Assembly (NCBI GenBank): GCA_018607135.1
Contig: JABBCA010000095.1
Coordinates: forward strand, 1 to 64,000
Length of the DNA stretch: 64,000 nucleotides
Reading direction: 5' to 3'
Source of the DNA: Opitutales bacterium
GTDB taxonomy: Bacteria > Verrucomicrobiota > Verrucomicrobiia > Opitutales > Coraliomargaritaceae
Part shown: one piece after another, positions 27,599 to 38,100 of the stretch
Layout: each line of letters opens with the position of its first letter
How positions within the stretch are numbered: the stretch's first letter is position 1
Translations under genes and position numbers: made by a program
The notes under the pieces: model-generated
The model's database searches: none
Told to the model about the DNA's origin: nothing
Seen by the model: the letters and a program-made list of their open reading frames with translations, nothing else

Positions 27599-29551
27599 AT
27601 GCGCTTAAAATTTACAGTCTTCCTACTCGCGTTAAACATCATCGCCTTCGGCCTGATCAGCTTCTTAGGCAAACGCGCACAACAAACAGATCCAAATATG
27701 GGTGGCCTCTCAGGCCAAATCGGACGTGAGATCGTCGAGGCAGATCGCATTGAGATCCGCGGGCAAGGCCTCGAAGCTCCTCGCATACTTATACGTAACG
27801 GGTCTACGTGGAGCATCAGCGAGCCAATGCAGTGGTCCGCAAATTACTTTGCCGTCAACCGTATCCTAAACCAACTACAATTTCTCGAAGAGGAAGCTTC
27901 TTTCTCGGTCGATGAACTAGAAAACACAGGTCAATCACTGGCGGATTACGGACTAGAAAACCCACTCATTGAGCTTACCATTGCGAATCAAAATGATGCG
28001 CTTACACTGCGCATCGGCACGCTCACCGAAATTGGTAATAACGTCTACCTCCTGGGCCCTGAAGAGAAAGACATTTTCGTGGTCAGTCGCCAAGTGATTG
28101 ATGGATTACTCATCGACCTAGGCGACTTGCGCACGCGTGGAATTTTCGATATCCCAGTCTTTGAGGTTGAGGCTCTCAATCTTCAGATCAAGTCTCCCGC
28201 TTCTGTAGGAAATGGGGACAACAAGGTTAGAGTCGCACGCACCAGCACCGGATGGAATTTCGAGGCGCCACTCACGGCCCAAGCCAATCCAGATTTAGTT
28301 GCTAATACAATCAATACCCTTACTGCGGCAAAGGTTATACGATTTATTGAACAAGAAGCAATTGATCCAGTTCTGCAAGGGCTCGAAAGCCCGTTCATGC
28401 GTGTGACCATCCAAGGGAATAAACGTAGACAAACATTACTGATTGGCAATCGTGATACAACTGCCAGAGAGGGCGCAGCATACTATGCAAAGTTAGAAGA
28501 CAATCCGACTATTTTCACGGTTGAGTCGAATGCGTTTGATGAGCTACGCGAAGCACAAGAGGCACTCAGAGAACGCAACTTCATGAGCTTTAACCCGAAG
28601 GCATTGACGGCAATCAACATCAGCCAAGCCGAACGACAAATTCGCCTACAACGCATTGAAACTGGCACTTGGCAGGTTATCGAGAGTCGCACCAGCACTG
28701 ACATTCGGCCCAGACGTGCCGACCCTGAAATCATTCAACAACTGATTACAGATCTTAGCGAATTACGCGCTATCAGCTTTCCGTTAGACAATCCAAGCAC
28801 CGCCGACCTAGAGCGCTTAGGTTTCAACCAAGCAAGGCGATCCGTAGTCCTCACGGCTGGAGACAAAGACGAGCAAATCTTACTCCTCGCTCAACCTGAA
28901 AACGAAAACGATAAACTTTTCGCACGGAGTAATCGCAACGAATTCATTTACGAAGTGGACAGACGATCCACCATCGCGCTACTACCCTTAAACGCCCTTC
29001 ATTATAGAAACAGAGAGCTCGATGCGCTACCCGAGGCCGCAGTCATTACATCCATCAAACTTGAGGATCTTGAAACAGGAGCCACCCTGTTCGACCACAG
29101 CCTCGGCAATGAAACCGCGCTATGGCCGAATGCACTCAGTGAGGTGGATGAAGAACAACGTGCGCCCATACTAGCACTACTCAGCGAGCTTAGAAAATTA
29201 AAAGTTAAAAACTATCTAAAAGACGGCTTCACTGATGAGGGATATGTAATGGACGCAGAAACGACGCGCCCATGGAAATACCGATTGAGTGCTGAGATTA
29301 CGCTACCAGGTGGCGCAACAAAGCGTGTCGACACACGCAGCTATGTCTTCACCAAACGCCGATCTGGCACCCTACAATTTGGCGGCTCAATGCTCCATGA
29401 TAGTATTTTTGAAATACAGCAATCGACACTCGATTCATTGTTTGAGTTGACGGACACGATGGTGCTCCCTCCAGAAATGGAAGAGGCACCACTTCCAGCG
29501 CAACCTACATTAGCGCCACTTGGCGAACCCACACCCACCCCAAACCAATAG
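27599..29551 (+). CDS. DUF4340 domain protein of the Gld-type ABC operon
   Basis: About 650 residues long from the ATG at 27599 (MRLKFTVFLLALNIIAFG). The ORF-track start at 27503 lies inside the gldG-like gene in another frame and is rejected. After one N-terminal anchor the protein is extracytoplasmic, with repeated beta units of the DUF4340 type (IEIRGQGLEAPRILIRNGSTWSI, ADYGLENPLIELTI, and a later RLGFNQARRSVVL copy). The tail is proline-rich (LAPLGEPTPTPNQ). The family co-occurs with GldG-like genes, but its role is not established. Its stop overlaps the GTG of the next gene (TAGTG). Confidence 0.85.
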   Translation: MRLKFTVFLLALNIIAFGLISFLGKRAQQTDPNMGGLSGQIGREIVEADRIEIRGQGLEAPRILIRNGSTWSISEPMQWSANYFAVNRILNQLQFLEEEASFSVDELENTGQSLADYGLENPLIELTIANQNDALTLRIGTLTEIGNNVYLLGPEEKDIFVVSRQVIDGLLIDLGDLRTRGIFDIPVFEVEALNLQIKSPASVGNGDNKVRVARTSTGWNFEAPLTAQANPDLVANTINTLTAAKVIRFIEQEAIDPVLQGLESPFMRVTIQGNKRRQTLLIGNRDTTAREGAAYYAKLEDNPTIFTVESNAFDELREAQEALRERNFMSFNPKALTAINISQAERQIRLQRIETGTWQVIESRTSTDIRPRRADPEIIQQLITDLSELRAISFPLDNPSTADLERLGFNQARRSVVLTAGDKDEQILLLAQPENENDKLFARSNRNEFIYEVDRRSTIALLPLNALHYRNRELDALPEAAVITSIKLEDLETGATLFDHSLGNETALWPNALSEVDEEQRAPILALLSELRKLKVKNYLKDGFTDEGYVMDAETTRPWKYRLSAEITLPGGATKRVDTRSYVFTKRRSGTLQFGGSMLHDSIFEIQQSTLDSLFELTDTMVLPPEMEEAPLPAQPTLAPLGEPTPTPNQ

Positions 29552-32250
29552 TGAGCCCTAACAGGAAGAGATCGAAGCTCAGCATACTGCTTGAGCTATT
29601 TTTCGACACCTCCTTGCTCATTCTATTCGTAGTTCAGGCATTTATTTTAGGATGTTTGCTAACGTATGGCTACATACCCATACCTAAAGATTGGGCAAGT
29701 CAGCAAATCGCCACTTACCTGCCATCTGAATTTAGAGTCGAAGCAGACACCATACGCTTAAAACTAAACGGCGAAATCGAACTAAGCAATATTGCGGCAT
29801 GGACTGATACGATCCAGCAACCAGTGCTTCAATCAGACGGTGCGGTTCTCCACCTGAAATTCGACAAAGAGAACCAGTATAAACCTTACGTTGAAAGTTT
29901 GGTGATCTCGAACGGCACCCTATTCCTACCAGCAGTCTATTCGCCCGATGGTCTGCGACGCCCAATCCTAGAAAAAACGGCTTTTCGACTCATCCCTGGT
30001 CCAGATGTTTTCCGTATCGATTCATTTGCCGCATTGCATGAGACAATACGACTTCGAGGATCTTTTGAATGGCCCAAGAAACCCAACCGACAGCAAAATG
30101 GTAAATCGATACATGAAACGGTTCGCAACTTTTACAACTATTCTTCCACCGCGATTAAAGAACGGAACCGTTTTGATGTTTTCGTCACACCTACTTTTTT
30201 CTTTCACCTGACCACTAATCCTGACGAGTCACTCAAATTAACCACAACGCTCTCCAGTAGAAAACTCAAACACCCCTACGCAACTGGCAGCAACTTTAAG
30301 GCACGCAGCGTATTTAAAATCAAGGGAGACCAGCTACTCGCTGAAAGCGATTTACATGTCGACGCTAGGAATATTGAGCTACCCAGTCTCTCCATGTCTG
30401 GTAGCGGTCTGAATGCGGTAATCGCGAAGGCAAATTGGCAATCACTCTTACAAGGCAAACTCCCAGAATTGCATCTACTTGCTACGAATTTTTCCATTTA
30501 CGAATTCGACTTAGTTGCACCTGTTCTAAAACTACAAACAGAGACTTACCCAGAAATCAGATTGAGTGGCGCGACCAGTGGACTCAAAGGAGCCGTCACC
30601 TTTAATGCTCTCATCAATACCGATAAAAAAGCTGGCCAAGTCGATGCAAGGGGCAGCGTCGACTTAGTCTCATTAATACCAGAGGAATTAACGACTTCCA
30701 TTCCGTCCTTAGAGTTCGAGCAAGCTCCTTATTACGATTTACAGCTTACATTCTCCGATGGCTTTACACTTGAATCTGCCTCACTAAAGGCCGATGCGTA
30801 TGCAGTGTCTATTGACGGATTAACATTCGATCACATAAGCGCTAAGGCTACTTTCAAGGACAAGCTCTACTCACTAGAGAACGTCTACATGCAACGTGAC
30901 TGGCAATGGGTAGACCTTAATTTCAGCTTAAATGCCCGCACCTGGGATTACAAAGTGACGCTTCTCGGATCTGCAGTTCCTTATGATTATAATAATTTGC
31001 TTCCAAGGTGGTGGGCTGGAATTTTCAAAGACTTTGATTTCAGCCAAACTCTAGGAAATTATGGTGACTTCATTATCTACGGCAACTCGAAGCAATCGGT
31101 CTCCGACCTCTACTACGGTCATGTATCCGCGAAGAAGGTGAGTTACAAAGATGTAATGATTGATGATGCAACCTTACTGGTTCGCGGAAGAGGTCGATAT
31201 GCGGAAGTCGCAGAAATTGACGCAGTCAGCAACGGTGGCTGGGCAAAGGGAGACCTCGCATTTTCCTCACTCCCTGACGATATAAACGCCCCAGTTTCGG
31301 TCCGAATGAAATTTGACGCGCAATTGCGACTTGAAGATGCAAAGAAGCTATTTGGCTCGAACATTGCATCCATATTGGATGACTTTGAAACCAACCAATT
31401 GCCCACAACTAAATTGGAGGGAGCGCTCTTCAACAATGCCTACACAAAATATTCAGATAAGAATTACTTCAATCTGAGGGCGCGCAGCAACGGGCCAATA
31501 AAATTCAAGGACGTCCCCTTAGACTACTTACAATTTGACTTATACGGAAAAGAGAACGTCACACACCTTCGTAACATCCAGTTTGGGTTTGCAGATGGAA
31601 CAGGTCGAGCCGAGGCGGATATCACCCAGTCATCGAACAGCGCACCCTCGCTGAATTACACAGTGAAGCTAGAGAATGCCGATCAAAGAAAGGCCATTAA
31701 TAGTCTACCACAACTCGACTCTGTGGAGAATGATCTTACGAACGAATCACCAAAAACAGCGCCGGCCGAACAAGGCACTCTCAACTTTTCACTTCATGCA
31801 AAAGGTCCTGCCAATAATCCGTATCAACATAACGGTTATGGTAGCTTTGTAATTAAAAATAAAAACCTAGGATCGATACAGTTACTAGGCCCTCTCTCTC
31901 GACTCTTAAAGAATACTAAGTTCAGCTTCACTTCTTTCAATTTAGACACGATGTCTTCGTCCTTCGCATTAGATGACAATCTTTTAAAATTCGAGAACCT
32001 TCAAATAAATGGGCCTCGCACGCGAATCCAAGCACCTGGGACGATGACACTAAAAGAACAATCGCTTGATATGAGAGTTACGGTCAACCTGTTTGCGAAT
32101 CTTGGCTCCTCAGATTCTACACTCAAAAAAGTAGGTAACATCATCACCAAGCCTATACCAAACTTACTTGCATTCGACTTAAGTGGAACCGTCAAAGAGC
32201 AAAAATGGCGCTCAACTTATGACCCGAGGAATTTAATACCAATTTTTTAA
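29551..32250 (+). CDS. AsmA-like membrane-anchored protein
   Basis: An 899-residue protein with one N-terminal helix (LLILFVVQAFILGCLLTYG) and a very long beta-rich body. The C-terminal 120 residues match the AsmA-like C-terminal region (LLGPLSRLLKNTKFSFTSFNLDTMSSSFAL, then GPRTRIQAPGTMTLKEQSLDMRV). AsmA/YhdP/TamB relatives are thought to bridge the periplasm and move phospholipids to the outer membrane. The start is GTG at 29551, overlapping the DUF4340 stop. Linkage with the Gld-type ABC genes suggests a joint envelope function, which is an inference. Confidence 0.75.
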   Translation: MSPNRKRSKLSILLELFFDTSLLILFVVQAFILGCLLTYGYIPIPKDWASQQIATYLPSEFRVEADTIRLKLNGEIELSNIAAWTDTIQQPVLQSDGAVLHLKFDKENQYKPYVESLVISNGTLFLPAVYSPDGLRRPILEKTAFRLIPGPDVFRIDSFAALHETIRLRGSFEWPKKPNRQQNGKSIHETVRNFYNYSSTAIKERNRFDVFVTPTFFFHLTTNPDESLKLTTTLSSRKLKHPYATGSNFKARSVFKIKGDQLLAESDLHVDARNIELPSLSMSGSGLNAVIAKANWQSLLQGKLPELHLLATNFSIYEFDLVAPVLKLQTETYPEIRLSGATSGLKGAVTFNALINTDKKAGQVDARGSVDLVSLIPEELTTSIPSLEFEQAPYYDLQLTFSDGFTLESASLKADAYAVSIDGLTFDHISAKATFKDKLYSLENVYMQRDWQWVDLNFSLNARTWDYKVTLLGSAVPYDYNNLLPRWWAGIFKDFDFSQTLGNYGDFIIYGNSKQSVSDLYYGHVSAKKVSYKDVMIDDATLLVRGRGRYAEVAEIDAVSNGGWAKGDLAFSSLPDDINAPVSVRMKFDAQLRLEDAKKLFGSNIASILDDFETNQLPTTKLEGALFNNAYTKYSDKNYFNLRARSNGPIKFKDVPLDYLQFDLYGKENVTHLRNIQFGFADGTGRAEADITQSSNSAPSLNYTVKLENADQRKAINSLPQLDSVENDLTNESPKTAPAEQGTLNFSLHAKGPANNPYQHNGYGSFVIKNKNLGSIQLLGPLSRLLKNTKFSFTSFNLDTMSSSFALDDNLLKFENLQINGPRTRIQAPGTMTLKEQSLDMRVTVNLFANLGSSDSTLKKVGNIITKPIPNLLAFDLSGTVKEQKWRSTYDPRNLIPIF

Positions 32251-32259
32251 TAAGCGTTG

Positions 32260-32607
32260 ATGAATAACAGTTATTTAAAAAAAGAGCAAGGCGAGCGATC
32301 CGCAAAAGGCGGAATGATCTTAATCATTATTTCAAACCTCATACTACTTTCTCCACACATTCTGCCAATTAATATGAGCACCAATTCATATTTGCTGTTC
32401 GGTGGACTGAGCACCATTGGCTTCGTCATGTTTTTTGCAGGACTGTCGAAATATTCTTACAAAAAACCTTGGGCTTTCTGGTTCCTAGGAATCTACGCAC
32501 TACTTTTACTTAGAACTCCTCCTGTGGGCACCGTGTTAGGGCTGTTCTCTTTATGTTATTTGGTAAAAACAAGGGCGGCATTCTTCGCAAAGAATACCGC
32601 CCAATAG
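32260..32607 (+). CDS. Small membrane protein of unknown function
   Basis: A 115-residue protein with three or four hydrophobic segments (MILIIISNLILLSPHILPI, YLLFGGLSTIGFVMFFAGL, WAFWFLGIYALLLL, VGTVLGLFSLCYLV). The ORF track begins at TTG 32257 and the adjacent ATG at 32260 is used here. I do not recognise a family. It follows the AsmA-like gene by 9 bp and is the sixth gene of the ABC operon. Its last codons lie inside a strong hairpin. Confidence 0.65.
   Translation: MNNSYLKKEQGERSAKGGMILIIISNLILLSPHILPINMSTNSYLLFGGLSTIGFVMFFAGLSKYSYKKPWAFWFLGIYALLLLRTPPVGTVLGLFSLCYLVKTRAAFFAKNTAQ
32573..32602. terminator. Hairpin between convergent operon end and lysS
   Basis: GGGCGG-C-ATTCTT-CGCA-AAGAAT-A-CCGCCC forms a 13-position stem with one mismatch. 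It overlaps the 3' end of the small membrane protein gene and lies 26 bp from the lysS stop, so it could serve both strands. No long T run is present. Confidence 0.5.
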
Positions 32608-32627
32608 TAAACGTTATTAATCCTGAA

Positions 32628-34118
32628 TCATTCAACAGCCTTTAACGGCTTCAAACTCGGAAAAAGAATGGTATCTCGAATACTTTCTGCGCCGGTCAGC
32701 AAAATGATGAGACGATCAATACCAAGCCCCATACCTCCTGCAGGGGGCATACCGTGCTCCAGCGCATTCAGGAAATCAGTATCCATGTCTTGCTGTTCTT
32801 CACCCACTTGATCTTCAAACATCTTACGCTGAATGATTGGATCGTTCTGCTCCGAGTAAGCAGGCGCAATCTCTTGGCCGTTGATGCATAGCTCAAACAC
32901 ATCGATTGTAGTGTCGTCGTCTTGCGTGATCTTAGCCAATGGGCACAACTCCTTTGGAATATGCGTTACGAAAGTCGGCTGAATCAAGGTCGGCTCAATC
33001 AATTTTTCAAAGACATTATTTGTGATCTCGTAGTCTTCTAGCTCACCGTCGACTTCGATATTCAGCGCACGAGCTTTGGCGAGCTTATCTTCACGCGAAT
33101 GACTGAACCAATCTGCATCCCCAGTCGCTTCAAGGATCAAATCCTTATATTTGGCCTCTCGCCATTCACCATCGAGATTGATGACTTCGCCATCTGGTCG
33201 AGCGATCTCTAAAGAACCAATCACAGTCTTCGCTACGTGCTGAATCAGCCCCTGAGTCAATTCCATCATACCACGAAAATCGGTGTAAGCTTGGTAGAGT
33301 TCCAGCATCGTAAACTCTGGATTGTGACGGCGTGAAAGACCTTCATTGCGAAAAACACGGCCAATTTCAAAGACACGATCTTCACCAGCTACGAGCATGC
33401 GCTTGAGATAGAGCTCCAGTGCAATACGCATGTAGAACTGACAATCCAGTGCATTCGAATGCGTAATGAATGGACGTGCTGCGGCGCCACCTGCCACACT
33501 CTGCAGCATCGGAGTTTCGACTTCTTGGAAATCTCGCTCCCAAAGATACTTACGCATCTCTTTTATAATATTCGCGCGCTGCTTGAAACGATTACGCGAC
33601 TCTTGATTCACGATCAAGTCGAGATACCGTTGACGGTAAATCTTATCATCATCCGTCAAGCCTGCCCATTTTTCTGGAAGTGGGCGCAATGCTTTTGAAA
33701 CCAGAGTATACGTTTCAGCACGAACGGTGATCTCGCCCGTCTTGGTTTTAAAAAGTCTGCCTTCAACACCAATGATATCGCCCATATCGAGCTTCTTAAA
33801 ATAGGTATTATACTCGCCCTCAGGAAGCTCATCGCGAGTGACATAGCACTGGATCGGCCCCTCACGGTCTTGCACTTTGATGAAGCTAGCCTTACCCATC
33901 ACGCGAAAGACCGTAATGCGGCCAGCAATCGCAACGCGCGGTTGTTCCTCATCGGCAACGCCTTCTTTATACAATTTGACCGCTTCGGCAGAGGTGTGTG
34001 TCTGCGCGCAATTTGCGTTGAAAGGGTTGCGGCCTTCCTTGCAAAGGTTCTCTAGCTTTTGGAGTCGGACCGCATAGAGATCATGCGTATTATCCTGATT
34101 GGCTGTAGTATCTGTCAT
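32628..34118 (-). CDS. lysS: Lysyl-tRNA synthetase, class II
   Basis: This enzyme charges tRNA-Lys. At 496 residues it has the normal length of bacterial class II LysRS. An N-terminal OB-fold anticodon-binding domain (VAIAGRITVFRVMGKASFIKVQDREG) precedes the catalytic core. Motif 2 reads VFRNEGLSRRHNPEFTMLELYQAY, and motif 3 is GGMGLGIDRLIILL at the end. It is a single gene, convergent with the ABC operon and divergent from the DUF456 gene 86 bp away. Confidence 0.97.
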   Translation of the reverse strand: MTDTTANQDNTHDLYAVRLQKLENLCKEGRNPFNANCAQTHTSAEAVKLYKEGVADEEQPRVAIAGRITVFRVMGKASFIKVQDREGPIQCYVTRDELPEGEYNTYFKKLDMGDIIGVEGRLFKTKTGEITVRAETYTLVSKALRPLPEKWAGLTDDDKIYRQRYLDLIVNQESRNRFKQRANIIKEMRKYLWERDFQEVETPMLQSVAGGAAARPFITHSNALDCQFYMRIALELYLKRMLVAGEDRVFEIGRVFRNEGLSRRHNPEFTMLELYQAYTDFRGMMELTQGLIQHVAKTVIGSLEIARPDGEVINLDGEWREAKYKDLILEATGDADWFSHSREDKLAKARALNIEVDGELEDYEITNNVFEKLIEPTLIQPTFVTHIPKELCPLAKITQDDDTTIDVFELCINGQEIAPAYSEQNDPIIQRKMFEDQVGEEQQDMDTDFLNALEHGMPPAGGMGLGIDRLIILLTGAESIRDTILFPSLKPLKAVE

Positions 34119-34204
34119 AAGCGAAGCGGCGAAAATGTGCGCAAAGCGGGAAATGGCAAATGCAAATTGACCTCGAACCTGTCTCCCCTACACCTAGCAA
34201 TTGA

Positions 34205-34702
34205 ATGACTTGGATAGAATATACCGCCCTCGGAGTGACCATGCTGATTTTTATGATCGGCTTATTTGGCTCATTACTTCCAGTGGTGCCGGGCAGCCTG
34301 ATTGTTTGGCTCGGCGTGCTGACCCATCGCCTGTGGATGGGACCCGAAGAATCGGTGACATGGAAAATTGTCATCATCACGGGGGGCATCATGCTGATCG
34401 GGCAACTCGCAGACTTTGTGATGGGCGTTTGGGGAGCACGAAAGTTCGGCGCGAGTTGGAAAGGAGCAGTCGGCGCGTTCGCCGGAGCTTTCGTCGGTTT
34501 TTTCCTCCCGCCACCGCTGTTTTGGCTGATCGTCGGGCCGATCATCGGTGCAGTAATTGGCGAGCTCTCCGCAGGTCGCAGCTTTCGTGACGGCGGTAAA
34601 GCTGGCTTAGGGACCGTTGTGGGCGGTATAGTTGCCTTTGCCCTGAAGTTCGGGCTCAGCGTGTGCGTCATCGCTCTGTTTGCCCTGGATTATATCTTCT
34701 AG
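34205..34702 (+). CDS. DUF456 family membrane protein
   Basis: This 165-residue glycine-rich membrane protein matches DUF456: an N-terminal helix ending in the conserved GLFGSLLPVVPGSLIVW, then IMLIGQLADFVMGVWGARKFGASWKG, then glycine-zipper-like helices (GAVGAFAGAFVGFFLPPPLFWLIVGPIIGAVIGEL). The family has no known function. Its last base abuts the end of the convergent queF gene. A 193-residue antisense ORF over it is a shadow. Confidence 0.85.
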   Translation: MTWIEYTALGVTMLIFMIGLFGSLLPVVPGSLIVWLGVLTHRLWMGPEESVTWKIVIITGGIMLIGQLADFVMGVWGARKFGASWKGAVGAFAGAFVGFFLPPPLFWLIVGPIIGAVIGELSAGRSFRDGGKAGLGTVVGGIVAFALKFGLSVCVIALFALDYIF

Positions 34703-35077
34703 CTAGCGAGCCACTGGCGGAGTCTTTGGACCCTTGTAATCATCTTGTTGCGCTTCAACGACCACATTGGAGCGAATGCCCCCGCGCCCACGCCATATGG
34801 TCTCTAGTCGTGCCCAACGTGGCTTGGTGACTTCATAGAGGTCCTCAAAAATTTTGTTGGTTGCAGCTTCGAAAAAGATCCCCTTGTTGCGAAAGCTATG
34901 TAAATAAAGCTTCATAGCTTTCAGCTCGATACAGACCTCGTCGGGCACGTAGCTGAAGACGACCGTCGCATAGTCTGGATGTCCAGTCATTGGGCAGGTA
35001 GAAGTGAATTCCTCCTGAATGTGCTGGATGGTGTAATGACGCTCTCTGTTAGGATTTGGGAATGTTTCGATTTCCAT
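34703..35077 (-). CDS. queF: NADPH-dependent preQ0 reductase QueF (short type)
   Basis: QueF reduces 7-cyano-7-deazaguanine to preQ1, the precursor of queuosine in tRNA. At 124 residues it is the short single-domain type. Catalytic Cys28 and Asp35 lie in TSTCPMTGHPDY with the normal spacing, and Glu70 is 42 residues after the Cys as in the Bacillus enzyme. The residue before that Glu, normally His in the FHE motif, is Phe69 (KGIFFEAATNKI). This may affect preQ0 binding or may be a lineage variant. No other queuosine genes are nearby. It lies 66 bp after the E1-E2 fusion gene on the same strand. Confidence 0.9.
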   Translation of the reverse strand: MEIETFPNPNRERHYTIQHIQEEFTSTCPMTGHPDYATVVFSYVPDEVCIELKAMKLYLHSFRNKGIFFEAATNKIFEDLYEVTKPRWARLETIWRGRGGIRSNVVVEAQQDDYKGPKTPPVAR

Positions 35078-35143
35078 AATTGCGAGTGGACTGTGCTCAG
35101 CCTGCTTAAAAATTCAACCCTAGTTTCAAGTTTAGCAAACCAG

Positions 35144-38100
35144 CTACACCAAGTCGAATCGCTCAATCCCTTTGCGCACATCGGACAGGAAGGAGGCAGC
35201 GCCGACCCCATTGATCCAACGATGATCAAAGGTAAGCACTAGCGAAATCACTTCCATGGTGTCTCCACCTTTGGACTTAGGGTCTGGCAATAAATAAGGT
35301 GCACCGATGAAAAGCGTCGCGATGGAAGGTGGCACTACTATGGGAATCGCCGAGCGCACGTTATATGCGGCCATACTCGAAATCGAAAGGGACACGCGAT
35401 TCTTAGAGTCGACTTCGCCGTGGCGTGTGCGCTTCAAGGATTCGTTAAAGACTTCCTCGAAACCATCCCACTCAAGCTTGTGCACGTCTTTCACCACAGC
35501 AGTTTCTAGCTCATCGCCTTGCAAGGCCACCGCTACACCGAGATCAATACGGTTGGGATCATAGTTTAAATCATTTCCGCGCACGACTGAAGCAAAGCGC
35601 TCATGTTTTTTCATTGCCTGAGCTACCGCCCAAGCAGTCATGGTTGCAGTGGAAAGCGTGCCGCCCGGTGTTTTCTTACTACGCAAGCGCGCATCGCGAA
35701 CTGCCTCCCAGCGACAAGTCATGTCGATGGTCGCGGGGACGATCCCTTGTAGTTGCTTGACTGCCTCAGATGAAAGTCCGCCGGTGCGTTTAAGTGTATC
35801 GTAAGCAATTGGACCCGTCGCAGTAGCCAGTGCGGCTTTCGGTGGCGCTAGCTCAGAGAGGCGAAGCACTACTAGGTCTTGCCCTACGCTCACTTCATCG
35901 TCTTCGGAAATTTTCCATTCTTCTAAAATGCCATCTTCATCACATTCGATTGGAAAGACTGCCTTATCGGTTTCGACTTCACACAGCGGATCGTCAGCCT
36001 TCACGGCATCGCCCACCTCTTTTAGAACAGAGACCACACGTGCCACTCGAATGCCCTCACCAAGAATCGGAACAGTAATGGTCTTGGTAGCGGATTCGGC
36101 AGGAGCACGGTCTGGAGCAATCATAACATCTTCAGTGGTTGTTTCTAAGGGCGTGACGGAGAGATCACCAACTGGATCAAGCTTCAAAGAAGCTTCTAAA
36201 GTATTGGAGAGTAAATAATCAAGCGCAGCCTGAATTCTCGCCGTATCTGGCAAAGCAGCATATTCGTAAATTGGATTAAAGCCGACATGCACATCTTCCT
36301 TGGAAACAATAACCGGTGGTGCTTTCAATGCTTCTAGCACACAACGCTGACTACACATTTCAGCAACAATCATCTGCCCAACACTCGCCGAGATATTGTC
36401 TTCTTGCACTATAATCAATCGACCTGTCTTACGAATAGAATCAGCAATCGTATCTCGATCCCAAGGAGCGATAGAGCGCAAATCAATGAGCTCTATATCC
36501 AGCTGAGTATCCATCGCATCGAATGTCTCTTCGACCAACTCTACGCAGTTGCCCCAAGTCACAAGCGTCAACAACTCACCCTTACGCACGATTCGAGCTT
36601 CGCCAAGCGGCACTGGCTCTACTGACTCAGGCACCGGCAGTTCAGCCCACATCAAATGCTTCGGAAGTAAAATAATCGTCGGATCTTCGCCATGCAAGGC
36701 AGTCCAAAATAATCCTGCCGCGTCGCTTGGCGTCGATGGAATGGCCACGCGAATACCTGGAACACGAGCGAAGGATGCCTCACCAGCCTGACTATGCCAG
36801 AGTGCTCCGCCAGGGAGATAGCCCCCACAAGGGGCATAGATCACCAAGGGGCACTTCCAGTGACCAAAGCTACGCCAACGCAAGGTCGCCATGTTAGACA
36901 CCAGTTGATTCCACCCAGGATAGATGAAGTCTACAAACTGGATCTCAAAACACGGGCGCTTACCATACGATGCCAGCCCAACCGAGACACCCATGATTGT
37001 CGATTCTGCGAGCGGAGAATTGACCGCACGCGAGGGGTCTTTTGTAGAGAGACCTTTGGTAAGATTGAATACGCCCCCCTTCGGGTCCGCGATGTCTTCT
37101 CCGAAAAAGACCACATCATCGATGCGATCCATTGCCGCGTGGAAGGTTTTATTCACTGCATCCAGAATCCGGCAAGAATCACCAAACTCTATCTTTGGCA
37201 GCGATGGCGCCGCAACCGTATCCCCCGTTAAATGAAGCGCCGATTCCTCGGCTCGTGGATCTTCTGTGGTGCTCGCCAAACGATACGCTTCTCGCACTTC
37301 TTCACGAATTCCCTCTTCAAGCGCTACAGCCGATTCATCGGTTAAAACACCCTCCTCAATCAACTTACGCTGATACACTGCAATCGGATCACGATCGTGC
37401 ATCGACTCCAACTCGTCCGCTGCGCGATACATGCGCTGGTCATCCGCACTTGAATGATTCGAAAAGCGCTCAACATCACACCAGATGAACGCAGGCCCGT
37501 GCCCCGATCTTGCATGTGCGACTGCTGCTTCTCCTGCAGCAGCAACTGCATCCACGTCACTGCCATCCACACGTATCCACTCGCTCTTATCTAAGACACC
37601 GAGCGCGATGGGATTGGTGCGAATCGTAGAAGTGCTAATCGCAATACGATTGTCTTCGACCACAAAAACCACTGGCAACTTGCGCTCTTTAGCGAAACAA
37701 ACCGCTTCAAAAAAATCACCCTGTCGCGCAGATGCTTCACCGAGTGAAGCATAAACAACGTTCTGCTTACCATCCAGTTGCATGCCCCACGCAGCTCCAC
37801 AAGCGGGCAGCAGGTGCACCCCAACTGGTGATGGATGGCTCCAAATATTTAACTTTCGATCACTGAAATGACCAGTCAACTGACGCCCGCCGCTTGATGA
37901 ATCCCGTTTTGCATAAAACGCCATCGCTAGATCATAGTCACTTAAACCACGCTGCACGCAAAACGCACGATCCCGATAATAAGGAAATGTATAGTCGCCT
38001 GGTTGCAGGTGGATCGCTATCGCAGCCAACGCCTCGTGCCCCATACCTGAGATGTGAAACCAACCCTTACCTTGCCGAATTAAACTCTGCTCACGTAAAT

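Noticed and set aside
34090-34671. 193-residue ORF antisense to the DUF456 gene
   Set aside because: Proline/threonine-rich low-complexity translation that mirrors a glycine-rich membrane protein gene and also overlaps the 5' end of lysS. It is a typical shadow frame.
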